A DNA stretch of 64,000 nucleotides, from the NCBI RefSeq assembly GCF_945859705.1, contig NC_079137.1, positions 70,516,277 through 70,580,276 on the forward strand, given 5' to 3'. The position numbers and the translations under genes were made by a program. This document shows positions 58,681 through 64,000 of this stretch, one piece after another. Source of the stretch: Episyrphus balteatus (lineage: Eukaryota; Arthropoda; Insecta; Diptera; Syrphidae). The notes below the pieces were generated by a model. The model did not search any database. It saw only the letters and a program-made list of their open reading frames with translations, and was not told the DNA's origin. Numbering within the stretch: the first letter of the stretch is position 1; every line of letters starts with the position of its first letter.

Positions 58681-60524
58681 CACGGTGTAACACTCAAAAT
58701 ATACGCAGTGGAGACCTATCACGTTTTGTAGAGCTAGACGCACTGATTACGAAACGGTATTTAAAAAGTCCCTAACACCCCCAAAATCTGGAGTGTCTGA
58801 TAGGAGATAAATATACCTTTTCAACAATTTATAAAACATGTAACTCGGTTAAACCACCCAGAGTTTATAAGCTGGCAAAATTAAAAAATTCCATTTTTTT
58901 CGTCATTTACCCAACACTTCGACATCAAATAAAAGTATATCTTTTCACAACAACATGCTGTTTTAAAAATATATTATATAAAATAATATTTATTTCAGTT
59001 TAAAATTAGCTTAGAAAAAAAAATTTTACGATTCCAACCCAGATACAGAAATTCGAACTTTTAGGTATAGAACAAAAATTTTGTTTTGGCACGTAGTAGG
59101 ATAACTTGGGCGCCAGGATTTGATAACGGGTTTTTGTAGAGGAGTTCAATACAAACATTTTTTCTATAGGAGGGGGGTCTATCTCCCCCCGTTTAGGTGG
59201 GAGGGCAGCTTTCTAAAAAAAAATTATCAAAATAAAAAAAAATTATTAAAAAACAACGGCAACACTTACAGTAATAAGTGATACCATTTCCGAAAGGCAA
59301 AATTGTATATTTAATTCTTATTTTTAAAGCAATATATTATAAGCAATAGTTTTTGAAATAATCGATTTCAAAGTTAAAAATAGGCGAAAAATTTTTTTTG
59401 ACGTGATAACGTCTTATAAATCGATGAATCATGGGCCACAACAAAAAAATGACGCCATTTTCTCCCGTTCCACTCTTGCACTTTTGCAGTGCGGCCAAAA
59501 ATTTCAATTAAAAATAAACTATTAGAGATACAAAAATCTCCTATAGCTTATTTGAAAGATAATAACCTGAAGCTTAATCCAAATGAAGGATTTTAAAAAA
59601 TTCCGTCATTTAATAGGGTAAACAGGGGTAAAACGGAAAGATGAAATTTGCGCTAAAATCTAAACGCGTAGTTGTAGAGAGTTGATTCTTTTTGCTATAG
59701 ATAGAGGAGACTGATTTATGGATAACTGCATTTAAAAAAAAAAATCTAAAAAATTCTGGAACTCCGCTATAACGTTTTGTTTGAACGTTGATCAGGTGTT
59801 GTGGGTATGACAAATGTTGATTATGGGTAGGGGAAATTTTTTTTGACAATTCTAAAGATGCCAGGTGAAAGATGAAGGAAAAACAAATTTGGGGTCTAAT
59901 ACGGATTTTTTTCCAACACTCTGCGTTTCGAAATATGAATTTTTGAAAAATACCTACTTTTTTAGGGGTATTTTTGGTTGGTTTTTGATTTTTAGCTTTA
60001 TTTTGGAGCGATCAAAAAATCTCAAGTTATATAGGACATGTAGGGCTGATCAATGCACATACATATGCAAAAAATCGTTAAAAGAGTTTTGACTGAATAC
60101 GGAGAAAAATAAATTTTTAAAAACCAGGTTTTTTGGCCGTTTTTAACCCATTTTCACAGTTTTTTAATTTTTATCTTTTTTTTAATAGATAGAGGAATAT
60201 TATATATGGAGTAATGATAGACCATGACCACGACTATATGTGTGCGAAATTTCAATCATTTTCGTAAACACAATTTTGAGATAACGGTAAAATAAAATTT
60301 TAGAATTCAACAGGTTATAACTTTTTACCAGCATTCTGATACAACTACCTTTCATTTGGTATATCACACATAACGCTAGACTAACTACAAGCCACACAAT
60401 GTTAAATCAAGAAACTTGCGAAAAACCTCAAACCACCAGTGGAGATCTGTTGCGCCATGAACAGCCACCTGTGTGTTAAGTACCGTAATCTCAGTCTGGA
60501 AATTCCACATGGTTGACTTTGAAA
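58681..60524. other. Repeat-like AT-rich DNA
   Basis: No gene is seen. GACGTGATAACGTCTTA near 59400 is matched inverted by GACGTTATCACGCAAAA near 61302, a possible pair of element ends enclosing 1.9 kb, but flanks and extension are not convincing. Confidence 0.35.
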
Positions 60525-61020
60525 AATTCTAACTTCTCTTGTAGGCATCTTTGAAATGAGATTTATACCTCATATGAAAGGTGAAACAATAAGCTTTCAC
60601 ATCGTATAAAATTTTTTATAGGTTTTTAGGGAAAAAATTCATTTAATAGCATGAGAACATAAAAATAAATGTTTTGTTTGCTTTTTTTGATGAAATTTCA
60701 TCGAGTTTAAAAAATTCTAGCCCGTTTTTTAGATGTGTCATAGACTTGATCTATATATATATTTTTAGCTAAGACAATAAGCTTTTATATGGTGTAAAAA
60801 TTTGTAAAGATTGTTGAAAAAAAAAATGGATTTAATAGCGTGAGAAGATAAAAATTCATGTTTTTTTTGCTTTTTTTAATGAAATTTGATCGAGTTCAAA
60901 AAATTGTAGCTCTCTTTGTAGATGTCTAATAGGCATGATCTATATATATATTTTGAGCTGAAGCAATAGGCTTTCAGGTGTTATAAAATTTATTATAGGT
61001 TGTTGTATCAAAAAAATGAG
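60525..61020. repeat. Three-unit 185-bp tandem repeat
   Basis: The landmarks AAAATTCTA/AAAATTGTAG, TAGATGT and CAATAAGCTTT recur near 60526, 60709 and 60897. Units are diverged (about 75% by eye). Confidence 0.7.
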
Positions 61021-63557
61021 TTTTTGTGTGAAGTGATTTTTTCACTTTTTTTATAAGAAATTATTGTTTTCAATAAATTATTTTAATACTTTTTGCTCAT
61101 TGTAAAAATTTAAAAATGGTTTTATTATTTAGAAGAAATATTTGGCTTTTTAATGGTACAATTTTTTTTGTGAGCTTTTAAAATAAAAAAAATAATATAA
61201 TGAGAAAAGAAAAAAGGTATTTTTTTTAGCTTTTCTTGATTGTTTGAAATAAATAAACGCTTCAAATGGCTCATTTTAAAAGCACACAACCTGTTTTCCT
61301 ACGACGTTATCACGCAAAATCATCGTCTGTAAACCAGCTTTACAGACAACCTCTTTTTTTAAATTTAATTTTATACCTACTATTTTTGTCCAGATTGTGA
61401 ATTTTAATTAAAAAAAAAATTACTAACACAGAAAACTGCTTCAATAGATTCCTTATCGAACAGTGAAAACTATATGATTCTGTGTCTTCAAGTTTTTCAG
61501 AAAATTAAAAAATAAAAACAAAAAATATTTTGAAAAAAGAAAAATCTGATAAAATAATTTTTCAATTTTCAATGAGTTTTCAGTAATGCTTTTTTTAAAA
61601 AGGCAAAAGCTGCAGGATTTGTACATTCAAAATCTTTAGACGTCACAAGTTTTGACATGTGTTCTGTTTGTCAACTGTTCTCTTAGGCCCAAAAATGATG
61701 TGGCCTTGATGTAATACCTACACCCCAATTTTTTTTTTTTTTTAATTTCCAACCACCAAAAACTTTGAGTTTTCTTCAGTGTCAGGCCTCCAGCAAATAC
61801 CGACATTTTGTATAATTACATTTATATTGATTAAATTTCAAGCCTGTTTATAGAAGAAGTTAAATTGTTTGAAGAACAAACATGTCAGTTTTTTTCCTTT
61901 CCCACTTTTGTTTAAGTCAAAACAAACTTGCCTGTTGCTCGCGTGGCGTTACTTCTAACGTTGCTTTTCAAAATGCGAAACCCATCTCTTTTGCAGATTT
62001 TCTTTTCTGTTCGAGACACCACAAATTGAATAGTTTCTTTGTTATGGAATTAATTAACGTAATAAATCATTAAGAAGAGTAAAACCTTGAAATAGAGGGG
62101 GTGGTAGTACGGGGGTGAGAATATGGTTACGGTACGAGGAGGTTGTGATGCGAGTTTGGGTAAAATAATGAAAAAAAGGAAAAAAAATTCCTTCAGTTTT
62201 TTTTTTTGTTTTTCTTTCTCAAAGAAGTTATAAGGAATTTCAAAAATGTAATTCTTATGCCAGCGCAGTGTCAGGCAACCGCAATTAATCTGTCAAAAAA
62301 TTTACTTTTCCCCTCCCCCCCCCCCCCCCCCAAAAAAAAAAAAAGGAATTTTTCTTTCTTATTTTCTTCGCAAAATGTGCGAAAGACGTTTCTCAGCAGG
62401 ACTCTGATGTAATTTTTTTCCGTCGCTGTTTTCATGTCTTCTTGGCTCTTCGTCTCATTTAGCGATATTGAAGAGGAATTTGGTTAATTCTTCCCGCGCG
62501 CGCCAGTAAACTTTATGATTTGTTACTATTTTAAAGGAAGAGACTATGCGAAATAGTATTTAGTAGTTGTAGTTGTTGCCTCCACATCTTATAAAGTCTA
62601 GAAGATGACATTTTGAAATGTTATTTTCATTTTATACTCCTTCATCTCTTGTGTGTAAAAGACTTGAGAAAGGGTGACAGCATAACATTCAAATACCTTA
62701 CCTTAAATTATTTACTTGCGAAAGAACGCAGAGTTAATGGAGGTATTTATACGCAGAATTTCATTCATTCCGCCCTTAATGTCCTCAATAACACAAGATT
62801 ATTTTTAGAAATTAATTTCTTTGGAAGTCTTTCAAAATTAAACGAGTTTATTGTCAGACTATATAAATGATGGCAGAATGAGGGTATATATTTACAAATT
62901 GTATAGTGGAAAATTATGAGGTTGGAAATACCAAGAATTATTATAAAAGAGAGTTGGGTGATTTATAAATTGAAGTTACTACCTTTAGGAAAGGAATAGT
63001 TTTTGATAATATTTTGTAAGTTTCTCACATTTTAAGACTTTTTTACCTGTAATGACTTACTTGCTGAGGGTTTTTCTCAATTCGATGTGTTATACAGACT
63101 TCTAGCAAAATTGGCTGACTGACATATTCTATTTAGTACAATTTAAGAAACAGAAACAAGTTTGGAGTGTCTTTAAGACACTCTAAAATATATTCAAAAA
63201 CATTATATTTTGAAACTATATACCTACGAGTAGTTGTCCGAAAAACCCAAATAGACTTAAGCGTTCGTGACTTTGGCTTGTTCATGAGCTTATTTGGCCA
63301 GAATAGTGTTCTTGTCATTGAAATGATGTTCTTGTCATGGAAAGTTATAAAAGCAAGATAGTGATAATGAGTTACTTCAGTGTCAAATTAAAAGAATATC
63401 CCACTGAAAACATACTCATAAGCGAACGAAATCCGTCATCTTTTTTTTTTACTCTTCAAAGTGTCATCTCCAGAGCACCCATAGATTTGAGAGTATTCCA
63501 ATCAAAAGCCTTTTATTGTTTTATTACACTGGTTAACAAAATTAAACTTTTTTTTTG
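61021..63557. other. AT-rich and host-like DNA
   Basis: No gene is supported. It contains a C-run followed by an A-run at 62316-62344 and a CCCGCGCGCGCC patch near 62493. The 85-codon frame at 62613-62870 has no recognised domain. Confidence 0.4.
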
Positions 63558-64000
63558 TTGCCGAAACAAAAATATACTTTTCTGAAGGTTTTCGGTGTGC
63601 TGAATTCGAATCCGAAGTCAAAAAAAATTAATCAGCTCCCGTTTTTGAAATATTACCGTTAGAAAATGCAGCACTTCGGACCTTATTCTTTTATACATGG
63701 AAAATTGTTTGAGCATATTTAGTAACGGTTTTTATAAGAACTATTTACCAACTTTTTATATCTGTTTAAATCTTTCCGATATCTTTTTTACTGCCCGTGA
63801 TATCCTCAGTTGTTTGGTATTTTTATAAATTTTTAAGATATCTCGGGCAATACAAAAGATATTGAAAAGATTTAAACAGGTATCAAAAGATGGAAAACAG
63901 TTCTTATAGAAACCGTTACTATATATGCTCAAACAATTTTCCTAATACAAAAGAATAATATCCGTAGAACTCAAAAAAACGTTTTTTTGCATTTTCTAAC
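63558..64000. mobile_element. Inverted-repeat element cut by window end
   Basis: GTTAGAAAATGCA at 63658 pairs with the reverse complement at the window's last 13 bases. Arms of about 150-160 bp (63658-63810 and 63838-64000) are about 80% alike by eye and centred near 63829. Upstream, 63560-63625 resembles 31827-31890 of the Transib-like foldback (ATATACTTTTCT, then AATCCGAAGTCAAAAAAAAT). This is probably a related, older element with its right side beyond the window. Confidence 0.65.

Noticed and set aside
59400..61318. A 1.9 kb element bounded by inverted GACGTGATAACGTC motifs
   Set aside because: The matching ends are short and do not extend, and no target duplication could be read, so it is left as a note only.

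Overview
This 64 kb window is AT-rich eukaryotic nuclear DNA in which I recognise no intact protein-coding gene, rRNA or tRNA. No reading frame exceeds 154 codons, and the longest one is a by-product of a 147-bp satellite. The repeat content fits an insect, most probably a fly: short CT, CA, CAT and CAA runs, many small inverted-repeat DNA transposons (hAT-, piggyBac-, Harbinger-, Transib- and Mutator-like), and one possible 58-bp intron. With no coding marker the order cannot be settled. The stretches between repeats look like intergenic DNA or the inside of very large introns.

Layout. 1-630: the end of a hAT-like element cut by the window edge, then a complete 335-bp hAT-like MITE built from ACTATCGA words. 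3629-7328: a 14-bp satellite, then a 3.5 kb hAT-like element with AGCTCAGCTC-rich ends that carries a 2.1 kb piggyBac-type element, itself holding eight 147-bp repeats and a 344-bp hairpin. 8714-9627: a foldback element with a 127-bp perfect hairpin. 12772-12943: a small TAA-flanked MITE. 13636-15157: the first of four 1.5 kb palindromic elements; the others are at 41968, 50181 and 54329. 18711-19615: a 110-bp satellite. 19719-20521: a Mutator-like MITE with 9-bp target duplications and a 94-bp perfect palindrome; a relative lies at 49033. 28929-30577: two identical 430-bp elements with a tRNA-like core, one nested in another MITE. 31279-32564: a 1.3 kb Transib-like foldback whose ends read like a RAG recombination signal. 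33331-34790: a compound satellite of 155 GAGTAA units followed by two 8-mer arrays, ending 30 bp before a candidate 30-nt microexon. 36781-39006: two elements rich in their own short words. 39446-41873: a Harbinger-like element with three further MITEs inside and a decayed two-exon coding remnant. 44805-46067: a cluster of GTAACGCAGT words. 53992-54215: an 11-bp satellite. 60525-61020: a 185-bp satellite. The right edge (63658-64000) is another large inverted repeat.

No pathway can be drawn. The coherent signal is the transposon architecture. Most elements are non-autonomous, and many are near-complete palindromes able to give hairpin RNA. Several families are filled along their length with one short family-specific word, as if a transposase-binding site had been amplified through the element body. 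Target-site duplications that I could read directly give exact boundaries for most of them.
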